The notes: a model not told the origin generated them from the sequence alone. 64,000 bases of DNA from Pseudomonas asgharzadehiana (GCF_019139815.1 NZ_CP077079.1:1178001-1242000); one strand, 5' to 3'; counted from the stretch's first letter, positions 52,958 to 62,413 are shown. A program made the numbers and translations.

Positions 52958-53701
52958 TCAGGCAGCCCTGAGCGGGATAAACGCATAATTGGCCGGTACT
53001 TCGGTGGCAATCTGCGCTCCCGCATCCAGCAACTGTTCGGCGATATCCATGCCGGACACATGAAATACCCACTCGTTGGCCACGCACGGTTGGTCGCCCG
53101 CCCGCTCAAGCGCCTGGGCAAACGCGCCCATGTCCGGCAGGTATGCGGTAAACCCATCGCCCTTGAGTGCGGTGGTGCGTATGCCCAGCAACGCGCACAC
53201 CGCTTCTTTGGTCTGCACGTCGTCGCGGTCGGCCTGGCGCGAGCGGCCGATCAGCTCGGCCAATTCCAGGTCGACCAACTCGCCACCCACGATCAGCGCA
53301 GGGCCCTGTTCCCAGGATTGCGGTGGGCACTCCTTGGCGGCGGGGTTGAGCGGGATGTGCGGGTTGATCTCCATGGGATAAATGCGGCATACCAACGGGC
53401 GGCGTTCATAGATGCTGCACAGGTTGTCTGCGTCAAGATTCCGGCAGCGCCCGGCGTTGTAGGCGGCAAAGGTGATCGCCACGAACGCCTCGGTGCTGCC
53501 GCTGGGCACCCTCACCGAACGGCGCTCGGCGTGCTCGCGTTGTTGCAGCGCCAAGCCCAGGCCATTGCCGAGGAAACCCTCCACCAGCACGATGACGTTA
53601 CCGCCGTCCGCCGCCCACATACGGGCTTCGTCGAGGGTCAGGGGCACATGGTGGTCGCTGCAGCATTTGCCGCAGCCGACACAGGAAAAGTGGGTATTCA
53701 T
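52958..53701 (-). CDS. YkgJ-family cysteine-cluster protein
   Basis: A 247-residue protein starting MNTHFSCVGCGKCCSDHHVP. The CxxCxxCC cluster near residue 7, with CRNLDADNLCSIYERRPLVC further on, is the YkgJ/Fli-B-like pattern (PF03692) that probably binds an iron-sulfur cluster or zinc. The substrate is unknown. It converges with the binding-protein gene two bases away. The C-terminal half (about 130-247) is longer than in the smallest family members and has no recognised domain. Confidence 0.85.
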   Translation of the reverse strand: MNTHFSCVGCGKCCSDHHVPLTLDEARMWAADGGNVIVLVEGFLGNGLGLALQQREHAERRSVRVPSGSTEAFVAITFAAYNAGRCRNLDADNLCSIYERRPLVCRIYPMEINPHIPLNPAAKECPPQSWEQGPALIVGGELVDLELAELIGRSRQADRDDVQTKEAVCALLGIRTTALKGDGFTAYLPDMGAFAQALERAGDQPCVANEWVFHVSGMDIAEQLLDAGAQIATEVPANYAFIPLRAA

Positions 53702-53809
53702 CGCGGATCTGTCACCAGGCTAGGTCAGGGGGTACGCAGGAACGGTGACGGGTTTTTACCTCTTGGCACCGTTGCAGTGCTCTGGAAGCAAGTTATGCGC
53801 CAGCACCTT

Positions 53810-54292
53810 TCAGTCTTCGCTGAGCACATCCCGCAACACCAACACCATGCCCGCACTTTCATACAGCCGCCGGGCACGCAGGTTGCTCTCCACTACCTTG
53901 AGGTCGACGTAAGCTTCGCCGCGTTGTTTGAACACCTGGAAGCTGTGCAGCAACAGCGCGCGGCCCAACCCCTGGCCCTGGGCACACGGGTGCACAGCGA
54001 GGTTTTTGATAAAGGCGCTGGTCCAGCATTGGGCCACGCCGAGGATGCCCTGGTCGTTGCTGGCCACCAGGCACAACGCAGGGTCGAACTCCGCATCGGT
54101 CACGAACTGCTGCTGCCAGGCCGACAGATGGGGAACGCGGCCGCCGCCCTGGTTCTGGGTCATGCTCAACACCGCGTGAATCGCCGGGGCCAGGTCGTCG
54201 CGGTAGTGGTCCAGCCGCGTACCGGCCGGCCACTGTGGCGCGGGCAGGCTGCCGCGCAGGTCGCGGCGCAGCAGATGGAAGTACTCAGGCAC
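53810..54292 (-). CDS. GNAT-family N-acetyltransferase
   Basis: A 160-residue acetyltransferase. The acetyl-CoA-binding motif is HPCAQGQGLGRALLLHSFQ (the R/Q-x-x-G-x-G/A pattern), followed by LKVVESNLRARRLYESAGM in the last third. The substrate cannot be predicted. It lies four bases downstream of cheV on the same strand and may be read through from it. Confidence 0.85.
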   Translation of the reverse strand: MPEYFHLLRRDLRGSLPAPQWPAGTRLDHYRDDLAPAIHAVLSMTQNQGGGRVPHLSAWQQQFVTDAEFDPALCLVASNDQGILGVAQCWTSAFIKNLAVHPCAQGQGLGRALLLHSFQVFKQRGEAYVDLKVVESNLRARRLYESAGMVLVLRDVLSED

Positions 54293-54295
54293 CGC

Positions 54296-55198
54296 TTACA
54301 GGCCCCTGTCGGCCACGTCTTTGGCGGCCACGACCAGGCACTTGGTCAGTTCCGGCGAGGAGAATTTGGTCAGCACTGAGTTGGCCCCGGCCAGGCGGGC
54401 TTTTTCGCTGTTCATCGCGCTGTCCAGGGAGGTGTGCAGCAGCACGTACAGGTCTTTGAAGTCCGGCGTTTCGCGCAAGGTGCGGGTGAGGGCGTAACCG
54501 TCCATTTCGGACATCTCGATGTCCGACACCACCACGTTGATCTGCGCAGCCGTGCCTTGCAGCTCCAGCAGCACGTCGATGGCTTCCTTGGCGCTGCGCG
54601 CGGTGTGGCAGGTCAGGCCGAGGTTGCGCAAGGTGTGCACCGATTGCTGCAGGGCGACCTGGCTGTCATCCACTACCAGAATCCGTGCGTTGCCGAGCAC
54701 TTCGGCTTCTTCCATGGTCAGGTCGGTGGGCGCCGTTTCAATCGGCGCCGGCGCGATACCGTGGATGACTTTTTCAATATCCAGCACTTGTACCAAGCCG
54801 CCTTCCACTTGAGTGACCCCGGTGATAAACGCACGGTTGCCGCCGGAACCGTAGGGCGGCGGGCGGATGTCGGTGGTCAGGCAATGCACGATCTTGCTCA
54901 CCGCTTGCACGTGCAGGCCTTGTTTGGAACGGCTTACGTCCGTGACGATCAGGCAGCCGCCATCCGGGTCTTCCAGGGGCATTTCGCCCAGGGCACGGCT
55001 CAGGTCGATCACCGCCAACGAGTTACCGCGCAGCGTGGCGATGCCTTTGACGTGGGGGTGCGACTCCGGCAGCTTGGTCAGCGGCGGGCAAGGGATAATC
55101 TCGCTGACTTTCAGCAGGTTGATGGCCATCAGCTTGCCGCTGCGCAAGGTAAAGAGCAGAAGCGAGAGTGAGTCTGCGCGGGCTTTGGTGGTGGACAT
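54296..55198 (-). CDS. cheV: Chemotaxis coupling/adaptation protein CheV
   Basis: A 300-residue protein with an N-terminal CheW-like domain (about 10-150) and a C-terminal response-regulator receiver domain (about 171-295). The phosphoacceptor is Asp-226 in VVVSDIEMSEMDGYAL; ILVVDDSQ supplies the acidic pocket. CheV couples chemoreceptors to CheA and tunes the response through phosphorylation. It stands apart from other chemotaxis genes here, as is common for Pseudomonas CheV homologues. Confidence 0.92.
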   Translation of the reverse strand: MSTTKARADSLSLLLFTLRSGKLMAINLLKVSEIIPCPPLTKLPESHPHVKGIATLRGNSLAVIDLSRALGEMPLEDPDGGCLIVTDVSRSKQGLHVQAVSKIVHCLTTDIRPPPYGSGGNRAFITGVTQVEGGLVQVLDIEKVIHGIAPAPIETAPTDLTMEEAEVLGNARILVVDDSQVALQQSVHTLRNLGLTCHTARSAKEAIDVLLELQGTAAQINVVVSDIEMSEMDGYALTRTLRETPDFKDLYVLLHTSLDSAMNSEKARLAGANSVLTKFSSPELTKCLVVAAKDVADRGL

Positions 55199-55250
55199 AA
55201 AAACCTTCTGTGGATCAGGGATGACGATCTTCTATGGAAGGGTATCGACT

Positions 55251-55300
55251 TGGGAGGGCCAGGCTTTAACCGGATTTTCCGTCGGGCTGGCCCCCTCCCA
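55251..55300. repeat. REP-like imperfect palindrome
   Basis: TGGGAGGGCCAG and CTGGCCCCCTCCCA form an imperfect stem around an AT-richer loop. The arms carry the REP core found elsewhere in the window. It lies between the dehydrogenase gene and cheV. Confidence 0.6.
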
Positions 55301-55313
55301 CACTGAGTGTGTG

Positions 55314-56288
55314 TCAGCCCTTCCAGACTTGGGGGTTCACCAGGTCCTGCGGGCGCTGGCCGAGCAAGGCGCTGCGCAGGTTGTCCAGGGCGCGGTTGGC
55401 CATGGCTTCGCGGGTTTCATGGGTGGCCGAGCCGATATGCGGCAGGGTCACGGCATTGCTCAGTTGGAACAGCGGCGACTCGGCCAAGGGTTCCTGCTCA
55501 TACACATCCAGCCCGGCGCCACGGATGGTCTGGTTCTGCAGGGCCTTGATCAGCGCCGGCTCGTCCACCACCGGACCACGGGAGATATTCACCAGGATCG
55601 CGCCGGGCTTCATCAGCTCCAATTCGCGGGTGCTGATCAGGTGACGGGTCTTGTCGCTGAGCGGGACGACCAGGCAGACGAAATCCGCCTCGGCCAGCAA
55701 CTGGTCCAGGCTGCGCCACTGCGCGCCCAGTTCCTGCTCAAGCGCGGCCTTGCGGCTGTTGCCGCTGTACAGAATCGGCATGTTGAAGCCCAGGCGCCCA
55801 CGACGGGCGACGGCCGCGCCGATATTGCCCATGCCGACAATGCCCAGTGTCTTGCCGTGCACATCGCAGCCAAACAACGGCGCGCCGACGCTGGCTTTCC
55901 ATTGGCCGGCCTTGGTCCATGCGTCCAGCTCGGCCACACGGCGCGCGCTGCTCATCAGCAGGGCGAAGGCCAGGTCGGCGGTGCTTTCGGTGAGTACATC
56001 GGGGGTGTTGGTGAGCATGATCCCGCGCTCATCGAAGTACGGCACGTCGTAGTTGTCGTAGCCCACCGACACGCTGGACACCACTTCAAGCTTGCCCGCG
56101 CCGTCGAGCTGCGCCCGGCCCAGCTTGCGGCCAACGCCAATCAGGCCGTGGGCGTGGGGCAGGGCTTCGTTGAACTGCGCGTTGATGTCCCCCAGCTTGG
56201 GGTTGGGCGCGATCACCTCGAAATCCTGTTGCAGGCGTTCGATCATTGGCGGGGTGATGCGGCTGAAGGCGAGGACAGTCTTTTTCAT
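55314..56288 (-). CDS. D-2-hydroxyacid dehydrogenase (GhrB/2-ketogluconate reductase-like)
   Basis: A 324-residue NAD(P)H-dependent reductase. GIVGMGNIGAAVARR is the dinucleotide-binding loop; NISRGPVVDEPAL, DVYEQEPLAESPL and LPHIGSATHETREAM carry the catalytic Arg, Glu and His. The overall pattern is that of GhrB or TkrA (glyoxylate, hydroxypyruvate or 2-ketogluconate reduction). The ATG at 56288 (MKKTVLAFSR) is chosen over one five codons earlier. It is divergent from none of its neighbours and probably monocistronic. Confidence 0.87.
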   Translation of the reverse strand: MKKTVLAFSRITPPMIERLQQDFEVIAPNPKLGDINAQFNEALPHAHGLIGVGRKLGRAQLDGAGKLEVVSSVSVGYDNYDVPYFDERGIMLTNTPDVLTESTADLAFALLMSSARRVAELDAWTKAGQWKASVGAPLFGCDVHGKTLGIVGMGNIGAAVARRGRLGFNMPILYSGNSRKAALEQELGAQWRSLDQLLAEADFVCLVVPLSDKTRHLISTRELELMKPGAILVNISRGPVVDEPALIKALQNQTIRGAGLDVYEQEPLAESPLFQLSNAVTLPHIGSATHETREAMANRALDNLRSALLGQRPQDLVNPQVWKG

Positions 56289-56394
56289 GGCAGGCGGGCT
56301 CATCGACTACGGAAGAATGCCAAGCACGCTAACATTCCCGCCGGCAATTGTCAGGGCGCTCCTGCCACATTGACCCTGTGGTGTTTGTTGGCAA

Positions 56395-57363
56395 TCAGTT
56401 CGACAACCGCGCGCCGCCCAAACTGCCACTCAACTCATAGGCCACCAACTCGGCCTGATGTGCCGCGAGAATCTCCGGCAACGAACCGCGCAGGTATTCC
56501 ACCCACGTCTTGATCTTCGCATCCAGGTACTGGCGCGACGGGTAGATGGCGTACAGGTTCAGTTCCTGGGAACGGTAGTTGGGCATCACCCGCACCAACG
56601 TGCCATTGCGCAGGCCTTCGATGGCGGCATACACCGGCAACAGGCCGACGCCCATGCCGCTGGTGATCGCGGTTTTCATCGCGTCCGCCGAGTTCACCAA
56701 AAACGGCGAGGTGTTGATCGCCACGCTTTCCTGGCCTTCGGGGCCGTTGAAGGTCCACTTGTCCAGTTGGACCACCGGGCTGACCAGGCGCAGGCACGCG
56801 TGGTTGAGCAGATCGCTGGGGCGGTGGGCGCAGCCTTTGGCCTTGACGTAGTCCGGCGAGGCACAGGCGATGCTGTAGGTGATGCCCAGGCGTTGGGAGA
56901 CGAAACCCGAATCCGGCAGTTCGCTGGCCAGCACGATGGACACGTCGTAGCCCTCGTCGAGCAGGTCGGGCACGCGGTTGGCCAGGGTCAGGTCGAAGGT
57001 CACGTCCGGGTGGGTACGGCGGTAACGGGCGATGGCGTCGATCACAAAGTGCTGGCCGATGCCGGTCATGGTGTGCACTTTCAACTGCCCGGCGGGGCGT
57101 GCGTGGGCATCGCTGGCCTCGGCTTCGGCTTCTTCGACATAGGCGAGGATCTGCTCACAGCGCAGCAGGTAGCGTTTACCCGCTTCGGTGAGGGCAATGC
57201 GCCGGGTGGTGCGGTTGAGCAAGCGGGTTTGCAGGTGGGCCTCCAGATTGGAAACCGCGCGCGAGACGTTGGCCGTGGTGGTGTCCAGTTGCGCGGCGGC
57301 GGCGGTGAAGCTGCCGGCGTCGGCCACACAACTGAAGGCGCGCATGTTTTGCAAGGTGTCCAT
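56395..57363 (-). CDS. LysR-family transcriptional regulator
   Basis: A 322-residue regulator. The N-terminal winged helix-turn-helix is MRAFSCVADAGSFTAAAAQL with TANVSRAVSNLEAHLQTRL. The C-terminal part is an effector-binding domain of the periplasmic-binding-protein type. The gene is divergent from the OMF-FUSC-DUF1656-HlyD exporter operon, with about 180 bases between, which strongly suggests that it controls that operon in response to an aromatic or weak-acid ligand. That function is inference from context. Confidence 0.9.
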   Translation of the reverse strand: MDTLQNMRAFSCVADAGSFTAAAAQLDTTTANVSRAVSNLEAHLQTRLLNRTTRRIALTEAGKRYLLRCEQILAYVEEAEAEASDAHARPAGQLKVHTMTGIGQHFVIDAIARYRRTHPDVTFDLTLANRVPDLLDEGYDVSIVLASELPDSGFVSQRLGITYSIACASPDYVKAKGCAHRPSDLLNHACLRLVSPVVQLDKWTFNGPEGQESVAINTSPFLVNSADAMKTAITSGMGVGLLPVYAAIEGLRNGTLVRVMPNYRSQELNLYAIYPSRQYLDAKIKTWVEYLRGSLPEILAAHQAELVAYELSGSLGGARLSN

Positions 57364-57545
57364 GGAGTGTTCTCTGGGGAGATGCCAAATTGTGACAGAA
57401 AGTTACGTCGACCAGTGATCCCTACCAATGGATTATCGCCTTAACGGTAACAAAGAATCACAGGAATGCCCGCTTATCGTCCCCCATGGCGCCGCCTAGA
57501 ATTGCGCCACCTACCGTGCATCACCACCTCAGGAATTCGCTTGCC

Positions 57546-59057
57546 GTGCCGCCTCGCATCAGCAGAGAGCTGAAGACTCTCAGTGTTTGGGCTTTATCGT
57601 TAGCTATCAGCGGCTGCATCGGAACCGGAGGAATCGCCCCCCAAGGCCAGGCCCTGAATGCCAATACCCTGGCCACCGACGAGGCCATCCAGAGCGCGGC
57701 CCGGGATGCCCATTGGCCCACCGCGCACTGGTGGCACGCGTACGGCGACCCGCAACTCGACCGCTGGGTCGAACTGGCCACCCGCGACAGCCCGAGCATG
57801 GCCATGGCCGCCGCGCGGGTGCGTGAAGCGCGGGCCATGGCCGGGGTTGCCGAGTCGGCCGAGTCGTTGCAGATCAATAGCGACACCACTCTCAAGCGCC
57901 ACAACTGGCCGAAGGATCAGTTCTACGGCCCCGGCGAGTTGAGCGGCGCCAACACCTGGGACAACAATTCGTCGTTGGGCCTGAGCTACGCCCTCGACCT
58001 GTGGGGCCGCGAACGCAACGCCACCGAGCGGGCCGTGGACCTGGCGCACATGAGCGTCGCCGAGGCGCGCCAGGCCCAGCTCGAACTGCAGAACAACGTG
58101 GTGCGCGCCTATATCCAGCTGTCGTTGCACTACGCCAACCGCGATATCGTCGCCGCGACCCTGGCCCAGCAACAGCAGATCCTCGAGCTGGCCAACAAAC
58201 GCCTGGACGCCGGCATCGGCACGCATTTCGACGTGAGCCAGGCCGAAACGCCATTGCCCGAAACCCATCGCCAACTGGACGCCCTCGACGAGGAAATCGC
58301 CCTGAGCCGTAACCAGTTGGCCGCATTGGCGGGCAAAGGGCCGGGCGAGGGCGCGCAGTTGCAACGCCCGAGCCTGTCTCTGGCCGCGCCGTTGAAACTG
58401 CCATCGACCCTGCCCGCGCAATTGCTCGGCCAGCGCCCGGACGTGGTCGCCGGCCGCTGGCAAGTGGCGGCCCAGGCGCGTGGCATCGACGTGGCACAGG
58501 CGAGCTTCTACCCCAACGTCGACCTGGTCGGCAGCCTTGGCTACGTGGCCACCGGCGGCGGCATGCTGGCGTTTCTGGCCGGCAAGAAATTCAATTACAG
58601 CGTCGGCCCGGCGCTCACCTTGCCGATCTTCGACGGTGGCCGCCTGCGTGCCGAGCTGGGTGAAGCCAGCGCCGGCTATGACCTCGCCGTGGCGCGTTAC
58701 AACCAGACCCTGGTCAATGCGCTCAAGGGCATCAGCGACCAGTTGATCCGCCGCGAATCCATGGACAAGCAATCGTCATTCGCCGCGCAGTCGGTGGCTT
58801 CGGCGCAGAAAACCTATGACATCGCGATGATCGCCTACCAGCGCGGCCTCACCGATTACCTGAATGTGCTCAACGCCCAGACCCTGCTGTTTCGCCAGCA
58901 GCAGATCGAGCAGCAGGTACAGGCGGCGCGCCTGAGCGCCCATGCCGAACTGGTGACCGCCCTGGGCGGCGGCCTCGACGCTGGCAAGGACATACCCCAA
59001 GACGCCCAGGCTCTCCCCGGCAAAACCCCGGCGGCGCTGGCCGTGTTCGACCACTGA
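57546..59057 (+). CDS. Outer-membrane efflux factor (NodT/OprM-type lipoprotein)
   Basis: A 503-residue outer-membrane channel of the TolC-like family. The signal peptide MPPRISRELKTLSVWALSLA ends in a lipobox ISGC (Cys-24), as in OprM. The repeat structure is visible: HWWHAYGDPQLDRWVELATR at the start of the first half, and LPAQLLGQRPDVVAGRW with AQASFYPNVDLVGSLGY at the second. The GTG start is preferred because it precedes the signal peptide directly, with AGGA 11 bases before; a longer frame from 57486 is possible. It is the first gene of the exporter operon. Confidence 0.88.
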   Translation: MPPRISRELKTLSVWALSLAISGCIGTGGIAPQGQALNANTLATDEAIQSAARDAHWPTAHWWHAYGDPQLDRWVELATRDSPSMAMAAARVREARAMAGVAESAESLQINSDTTLKRHNWPKDQFYGPGELSGANTWDNNSSLGLSYALDLWGRERNATERAVDLAHMSVAEARQAQLELQNNVVRAYIQLSLHYANRDIVAATLAQQQQILELANKRLDAGIGTHFDVSQAETPLPETHRQLDALDEEIALSRNQLAALAGKGPGEGAQLQRPSLSLAAPLKLPSTLPAQLLGQRPDVVAGRWQVAAQARGIDVAQASFYPNVDLVGSLGYVATGGGMLAFLAGKKFNYSVGPALTLPIFDGGRLRAELGEASAGYDLAVARYNQTLVNALKGISDQLIRRESMDKQSSFAAQSVASAQKTYDIAMIAYQRGLTDYLNVLNAQTLLFRQQQIEQQVQAARLSAHAELVTALGGGLDAGKDIPQDAQALPGKTPAALAVFDH

Positions 59058-59067
59058 GTAGGTTGCG

Positions 59068-61245
59068 ATGACTCCCTTGCCTGCACCGCTGCGCTGGTTG
59101 CATTCCCTTGAATGGCGCCGTGGCTTCTTCGACTGGGCACGCAGCGACGGCGTGACCTGGGTGTATATCTTCAAGGTGCTGATCGCGGCGTTTCTTACCC
59201 TGTGGCTGGCCATGCGCCTGGAGCTGCCGCAACCACGCACCGCCATGATCACGGTGTTTATCGTGATGCAGCCGCAAAGCGGCCAAGTGTTCGCCAAGAG
59301 TTTTTATCGCTTGCTCGGCACCCTGGCGGGCTCGGCGGTGATGGTGTTGCTGATCGCCTTGTTTGCGCAGAACACCGAATTGTTCCTGGGCGCGCTGGCG
59401 ATCTGGGTGGGCATTTGCACCGCCGGTGCCACGCGTAACCGCAACTTTCGTGCCTATGGGTTTGTGCTGGCCGGCTATACGGCCGCGATGGTCGGTTTGC
59501 CGGCGCTGGCGCACCCCGACGGCGCGTTCATGGCGGCAGTGTGGCGCGTGCTGGAAATCTCCCTGGGGATTGTTTGCTCGACGCTGGTCAGCGCGGCGAT
59601 CCTGCCGCAGACCGCCAGCGCCGCCATGCGCAATGCCTTGTACCAGCGCTTCGGCGTGTTCGCGTTGTTTGTCACCGACGGCCTGCGCGGTCGTAGCCGG
59701 CGTGAAGAATTCGAGGCCGGCAACGTGCGGTTTATCGCCCAAGCCGTGGGCCTGGAAGGGCTGCGCAGCATCACCGTGTTTGAAGACCCGCACATGCGTC
59801 GGCGCAATGGGCGGCTCAGTCGCCTCAACAGCGAATTCATGAGCATCACGACGCGCTTCAACGCCCTGCACCAACTGTTGGAGCGGCTGCGCACCGACGC
59901 CGCCGATCATGTGGTCGTCGCGATCAAACCCGGCTTGCAAGACCTCGCCGAAGTGCTTGACGGTTTTTCCGGCCGCGCGCTCACAAGCCCTGATGCCGCA
60001 CGGCTGGTTAACCAGCTCAGCGCTTATAAAGACGGCCTGCCCGCCACGGTGCGCAGTCTGCGCGCGGCGTTCCAGCAGGGCCACCCGAGCGAAGCCGAGC
60101 AACTGGATTTTCATACCGCCTACGAGTTGCTGTACCGCTTTGTCGATGACCTGCACAACTACGCGCAAACCCACGCCTCACTGGCCGATCACTCCCATGC
60201 GCGGGAAGACTGGGACGAACCCTACACCCCGAAAACCAACTGGCTGGCCTGTGCCGCTTCGGGCGTCCGCGCCTCCTTTATCCTCATCGTGCTCGGCAGT
60301 TACTGGGTGGCGACGGCCTGGCCCAGCGGCGCCACCATGACGTTGATCGCCGCCGCCACGGTCGGCTTGTCCGCCGCCACGCCCAACCCCAAGCGCATGG
60401 CGTTCCAGATGGCCTGCGGCACCTTGATCGGTGCGCTGGTGGGCTTTGTCGAGATGTTCTTCGTGTTCCCGTTAATCGACGGCTTCGCGTTGCTGTGCGT
60501 GATGCTCGCGCCGGTGATCGTCCTCGGTGCTTTCCTGGCGTCGCGCCCGCAATACGCGGGCGTCGGCGTGGGCCTGTTGATCTTCTTCAGCACCGGCTCG
60601 GTGCCGGACAACCTCACGGTCTACAACCCCTACACCTTCATCAACGACTACATCGCCATGGTCATCGGCATGCTGGTGTGCGCGGCCGCCGGCGCGATCA
60701 TCCTGCCGCCCAACAGCCGCTGGTTGTGGCGCCGCCTGGAGCAGGACCTGCGCGAGCAAGTGGTGTACGCGATCAGCGGCAAGCTCAAGGGCCTGACGTC
60801 GAGTTTCGAGAGCCGTACCCGTGACTTGCTGCACCAGGCCTACGGCCTCGCCGTCGGCCAGCCGCACGTGCAACGCGACCTGCTGCGCTGGATGTTCGTG
60901 GTGCTCGAAGTCGGCCACGCGATCATCGAGTTGCGCAAGGAACAGGCGATTTTGCCGGTGCACCCGGCGTATGCCGAATCCCAGCCGTGGCGCCAGGCGA
61001 TCCGCGTGATGGGCCGTTCGCTGGTGCGGCTGTTCCTGCAGCCCAGCGCCAGCAACCTGGAGCGTGGGCTGATCGCCGTCGACCATGCGATCAGCCGCGT
61101 GCAGGCCACCGACGAACCCTTCGCCCCGCATTTCGACACCTCGGCCCTGCGTCGGGTGAAGAGCTACCTGCACTTTATCCGCACCTCGTTGCTCGACCCG
61201 CAATCGCCGTTGGCGGCCCTCAAAGGAGCCCCGCATGCCCCGTGA
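59068..61245 (+). CDS. FUSC-family inner-membrane transporter (AaeB-like)
   Basis: A 725-residue membrane protein with two bundles of hydrophobic segments (about residues 30-180 and 395-540), separated by a large soluble region: the layout of AaeB, the permease for aromatic carboxylic acid efflux in E. coli. Conserved early blocks are WVYIFKVLIAAFLTLWLAMR and PQPRTAMITVFIVMQPQSG. It starts ten bases after the OMF gene and overlaps the DUF1656 gene by 11 bases. The substrate is not predictable from sequence; hydroxybenzoates and other weak acids are family substrates. Confidence 0.88.
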   Translation: MTPLPAPLRWLHSLEWRRGFFDWARSDGVTWVYIFKVLIAAFLTLWLAMRLELPQPRTAMITVFIVMQPQSGQVFAKSFYRLLGTLAGSAVMVLLIALFAQNTELFLGALAIWVGICTAGATRNRNFRAYGFVLAGYTAAMVGLPALAHPDGAFMAAVWRVLEISLGIVCSTLVSAAILPQTASAAMRNALYQRFGVFALFVTDGLRGRSRREEFEAGNVRFIAQAVGLEGLRSITVFEDPHMRRRNGRLSRLNSEFMSITTRFNALHQLLERLRTDAADHVVVAIKPGLQDLAEVLDGFSGRALTSPDAARLVNQLSAYKDGLPATVRSLRAAFQQGHPSEAEQLDFHTAYELLYRFVDDLHNYAQTHASLADHSHAREDWDEPYTPKTNWLACAASGVRASFILIVLGSYWVATAWPSGATMTLIAAATVGLSAATPNPKRMAFQMACGTLIGALVGFVEMFFVFPLIDGFALLCVMLAPVIVLGAFLASRPQYAGVGVGLLIFFSTGSVPDNLTVYNPYTFINDYIAMVIGMLVCAAAGAIILPPNSRWLWRRLEQDLREQVVYAISGKLKGLTSSFESRTRDLLHQAYGLAVGQPHVQRDLLRWMFVVLEVGHAIIELRKEQAILPVHPAYAESQPWRQAIRVMGRSLVRLFLQPSASNLERGLIAVDHAISRVQATDEPFAPHFDTSALRRVKSYLHFIRTSLLDPQSPLAALKGAPHAP

Positions 61246-61435
61246 AATCGCGTTCCACGGCCTGTACATGCCGACCATGACCCTGATGTTTTTGATTGCC
61301 GCCGTGCTGGCCTGGGCGCTGGACCGCTTCCTGGCCGGGTTCGACCTGTACCGTTTTTTCTGGCACCCGGCGTTGCTGCGCCTGAGCCTGTTCGTTTGCC
61401 TGTTCGGCGCTTTGGCGCTGAGCGTCTACCGTTGA
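61235..61435 (+). CDS. DUF1656 small membrane protein (AaeX-like)
   Basis: A 66-residue inner-membrane protein with two hydrophobic segments (about 11-32 and 45-64). DUF1656 proteins (AaeX in E. coli) always accompany AaeA/AaeB-type exporters, but their role is not known. It overlaps the FUSC gene by 11 bases and the HlyD-like gene follows ten bases later. Confidence 0.88.
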   Translation: MPREIAFHGLYMPTMTLMFLIAAVLAWALDRFLAGFDLYRFFWHPALLRLSLFVCLFGALALSVYR

Positions 61436-61445
61436 GAATGCCCCG

Positions 61446-62306
61446 ATGAAAAAGTTTTTCAGCCTGCTCGCCACCTTGCTGGTGTTGGCATTGGCGCTCT
61501 GGATTGGCCGCACGCTGTGGGTGCACTACATGCAGACCCCCTGGACCCGCGACGGCCGCGTGCGCGCCGACATCATCAACGTGGCGGCCGACGTCACAGG
61601 CGTCGTGGTCGACGTGCCGGTGCGCGACAACCAGTTGGTTAAAAAAGGCGACCTGCTGATGCAGATCGACCCCGAGCACTACCGCATCGCCGTCAAACAG
61701 GCGCAAGCGCTGGTGGCGTCGCGCAAAGCCACCTGGGAAATGCGCAAACTCAACGCCCACCGCCGCGCCGACCTCGATGCCCTGGTGATCTCCAGGGAAA
61801 ACCGCGACGACGCGAGCAACATCGCCGACTCGGCCCAGGAGGATTACCAGCACGCACTGGCCCAGTTGGAAGCCGCCGAACTCAACCTGAAACGCACGCA
61901 AGTGCTGGCGGCGGTAGACGGCTATGTCACCAACCTCAACGTGCATCGCGGCGACTATGCGCGCATCGGCGAAGCCAAGATGGCCGTGGTGGATATGAAC
62001 TCGTTCTGGGTCTATGGCTTCTTTGAAGAGACCAAGTTGCCCCATGTGAAGGTCGGCGATAAAGCCGATATGCAGTTGATGAGCGGCGAGACCCTCAAAG
62101 GCCATGTGGAAAGCATCTCGCGGGGTATTTATGACCGCGATAACCCCGAGAGCCGGGAGCTGATCGCCGACGTGAACCCGACCTTCAACTGGGTGAGATT
62201 GGCCCAGCGGGTGCCGGTGCGGATTCATATTGATGAGGTACCGGAAGGGGTATTGCTGGCGGCGGGGATTACTTGCACGGTGATCGTTGACCAGGCGCAA
62301 AACTAA
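61446..62306 (+). CDS. HlyD-family periplasmic adaptor (AaeA-like)
   Basis: A 286-residue adaptor with one N-terminal membrane anchor (residues about 6-24), then the lipoyl half-motif NVAADVTGVVVDVPVRDNQ, a helical hairpin (about 85-150) and the second lipoyl segment VLAAVDGYVTNLNVHRGDYA. DMNSFWVYGFFEETKLPHVK is the AaeA-type barrel block. It connects the FUSC permease to the outer-membrane factor at 57546, so the operon encodes a complete tripartite exporter plus DUF1656. A REP pair follows. Confidence 0.9.
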   Translation: MKKFFSLLATLLVLALALWIGRTLWVHYMQTPWTRDGRVRADIINVAADVTGVVVDVPVRDNQLVKKGDLLMQIDPEHYRIAVKQAQALVASRKATWEMRKLNAHRRADLDALVISRENRDDASNIADSAQEDYQHALAQLEAAELNLKRTQVLAAVDGYVTNLNVHRGDYARIGEAKMAVVDMNSFWVYGFFEETKLPHVKVGDKADMQLMSGETLKGHVESISRGIYDRDNPESRELIADVNPTFNWVRLAQRVPVRIHIDEVPEGVLLAAGITCTVIVDQAQN

Positions 62307-62413
62307 AATGTGGGAGGGGGCTTGCTCCCGATAGCAGGGGTTCAGTCAATGCATGTGTCGACTGAAAACCGCTATCGGGAGCAAGTCGAATCGTCGCACC
62401 GCCCCTCCCACCT
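62305..62413. repeat. Pair of inverted REP elements, right copy with extended loop
   Basis: The left copy reads AATGTGGGAGGGGGCTTGCT. The right copy carries TATCGGGAGCAAG, then about 16 extra bases (TCGAATCGTCGCACCG) before the CCCCTCCCAC arm, a longer REP variant. The elements face each other across about 45 bases. Confidence 0.8.

Noticed and set aside
62389..62404. Extra 16 bases in the right REP arm as a small insertion by a mobile element
   Set aside because: No target duplication or terminal repeats are visible, and similar long-loop REP variants are known in pseudomonads as far as I recall.
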